A stretch of DNA of 43,486 nucleotides. It comes from a bacterium (GTDB taxonomy: Bacteria > Hydrothermota > Hydrothermia > UBA1063). Shown here piece by piece: positions 42,716-43,486 of this stretch. The notes beneath the pieces are model-generated. The model ran no database searches. It saw only the letters and a program-made list of their open reading frames with translations, and was not told the origin of the DNA. The stretch is from NCBI GenBank assembly GCA_030019025.1, contig JASEFR010000006.1, forward strand, positions 1-43,486, read 5' to 3'. Positions within the stretch are counted from its first letter, which is position 1; each line of letters begins with the position of its first letter. The position numbers and the translations under genes were made by a program.

Positions 42716-43486
42716 AGGTCACAAATGTTTACAGATTCACTCGGAATTGCGCTCGATTTCAAATCCTGTAAAATCATGAGTTCATTTACCTTGATGATTG
42801 AAGCTTCTTTTAGCATAGCAAGTACCAATAGGTCTTCGATATCGTATTTTGAGTGTTCGTAAAAAGTCCACTGAAATATAACATAGAGCGTATTAAAATA
42901 GATAAGGCTGAGTATAGCACCAATTTCCCACTCTTCTACTTTAAAAGAGTAATAGTTGAAGTCGAAGCCCACTGTTTGTAACTCAAAGAGCGTCGTTACT
43001 ACTAAATTCCTCGATAGAAGGGGTAGATTGGTTGTTTTGCTTAGAGCGGATTCTACTTTCTGCTGCACATCAAGGGGGTCTGAGATTGGCACTACGTCAA
43101 CTCTTCCTTTTACTAATTCTTTAAGAATTTTGCCGAACTTTTCTTGATTTTTAGGCTTAACTTTGTACACCCACCGCTCAAAATCTTCGGGTACTTTTAA
43201 TTTAATGTAATTGCGGGTTGTCGTAGAGAGATTTGGAAAGTGATTTTTAAAATACTCGGGGTCTCTTTTTTTAATTAGAAGGTTTGCTATAAGGATTTCC
43301 CCGAATTCTGACTTTAAAAGGTCAATAACCTCTTCCGGCGCTTTTTCGAGAATTGATATGGTGTAGAAGTGTGGAAATTCAGGGGGTATTGGAGTTCTGA
43401 ATAAATTTCCCTGTGAATTCTTTAAAATTAAGAATTCCGTGAGGGTGTCTTCCTCTTGAAAAAAAACTAAATAAGCCTCTTCGCTC
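42700..43486 (-). CDS. Unknown protein, cut by the right window edge
   Basis: One frame is open from the right edge down to the stop at 42700, giving at least 261 residues. A GTG at 43170 would give 156 residues, but the frame continues upstream without a stop and with sensible sequence (for example TEFLILKNSQGNLF, FPHFYTISILEKAPEEV, NHFPNLSTTTRNYIKLKV), so the true start is probably outside. Mixed alpha/beta composition, no signal peptide, membrane span or motif that I recognise. A helical C-terminal third contains IEDLLVLAMLKEASIIKVNE. Convergent with the S66 gene. Function not assigned. Confidence 0.65.
   Translation of the reverse strand, partial: SEEAYLVFFQEEDTLTEFLILKNSQGNLFRTPIPPEFPHFYTISILEKAPEEVIDLLKSEFGEILIANLLIKKRDPEYFKNHFPNLSTTTRNYIKLKVPEDFERWVYKVKPKNQEKFGKILKELVKGRVDVVPISDPLDVQQKVESALSKTTNLPLLSRNLVVTTLFELQTVGFDFNYYSFKVEEWEIGAILSLIYFNTLYVIFQWTFYEHSKYDIEDLLVLAMLKEASIIKVNELMILQDLKSSAIPSESVNICDLYLSK

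Noticed and set aside
1-43486. CRISPR arrays, insertion sequences, prophage or attachment sites
   Set aside because: No regularly spaced repeats, transposase or phage-type genes, or flanking repeats were seen by eye in this window.

Overview
This is a gene-dense, AT-rich stretch of a bacterial chromosome carrying almost only housekeeping genes. TamB, a TPR lipoprotein, and MreBCD/PBP2/RodA indicate a rod-shaped diderm. A GlmU-like protein of the alternative type known from Bacteroidetes and relatives, a DUF4416 protein, a bacterial inositol-3-phosphate synthase and the extreme gene packing fit a lineage near the FCB group, such as candidate phylum WOR-3 or Hydrothermae. That placement is inference. 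No phage, insertion sequence, CRISPR array or rRNA operon was seen.

Layout. 1-3756 (minus): start of priA (cut by the left edge), tamB, rpmB. 3783-4316: divergent promoters and a tRNA cluster (Thr-TGT, Tyr-GTA, a degenerate Gly-like copy, Gly-TCC). 4359-8568 (plus): rpsO, pnp, a DegT-type aminotransferase, a PyrK-like electron-transfer subunit. 8565-18831 (minus): one tightly packed operon mutS-mreB-mreC-mreD-PBP2-rodA-glmS-miaA, in which the PBP2 gene is split by one in-frame TAA. 18928-24431 (plus): yebC-ruvC-ruvA-ruvB-pncA-mnmA and a second PP-loop gene. 24428-24952 (minus): DUF4416. 25021-37486 (plus): a long co-directional run with ribD, two membrane proteins, a reduced PilM/PilP/PilQ-like set, rsmI, a CDP-alcohol phosphatidyltransferase, inositol-3-phosphate synthase, tmk, an S41 protease and dnaE. 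37631-37963: HU and a bidirectional terminator. 37981-39914 (minus): TPR lipoprotein and ornithine carbamoyltransferase. 40080-42715 (plus): pgsA, alternative GlmU-like, S66 peptidase. 42700-43486 (minus): an unknown protein cut by the right edge.

Functional themes. Envelope building dominates: the rod complex, GlmS and GlmU-like for UDP-GlcNAc, an LD-carboxypeptidase for recycling, two phospholipid head-group synthases with an inositol-phosphate source, and TamB. Recombination and repair (RuvABC, MutS, PriA), replication (DnaE, Tmk, HU) and tRNA modification (MiaA, MnmA, a second PP-loop protein) are also present.

Most worth a second look: (1) the in-frame TAA in PBP2; (2) a four-gene block at 26696-29575 resembling a type IV pilus alignment complex without PilN, PilO or a secretin channel; (3) several operon-leading genes (mutS, ribD, DUF4416, pgsA) with a -10 box 6-8 nt before the start codon and no Shine-Dalgarno, suggesting leaderless mRNAs; (4) a nearly symmetric divergent promoter between DUF4416 and ribD; (5) a tRNA-Gly-like relic that keeps its inner helices but has lost its acceptor stem.
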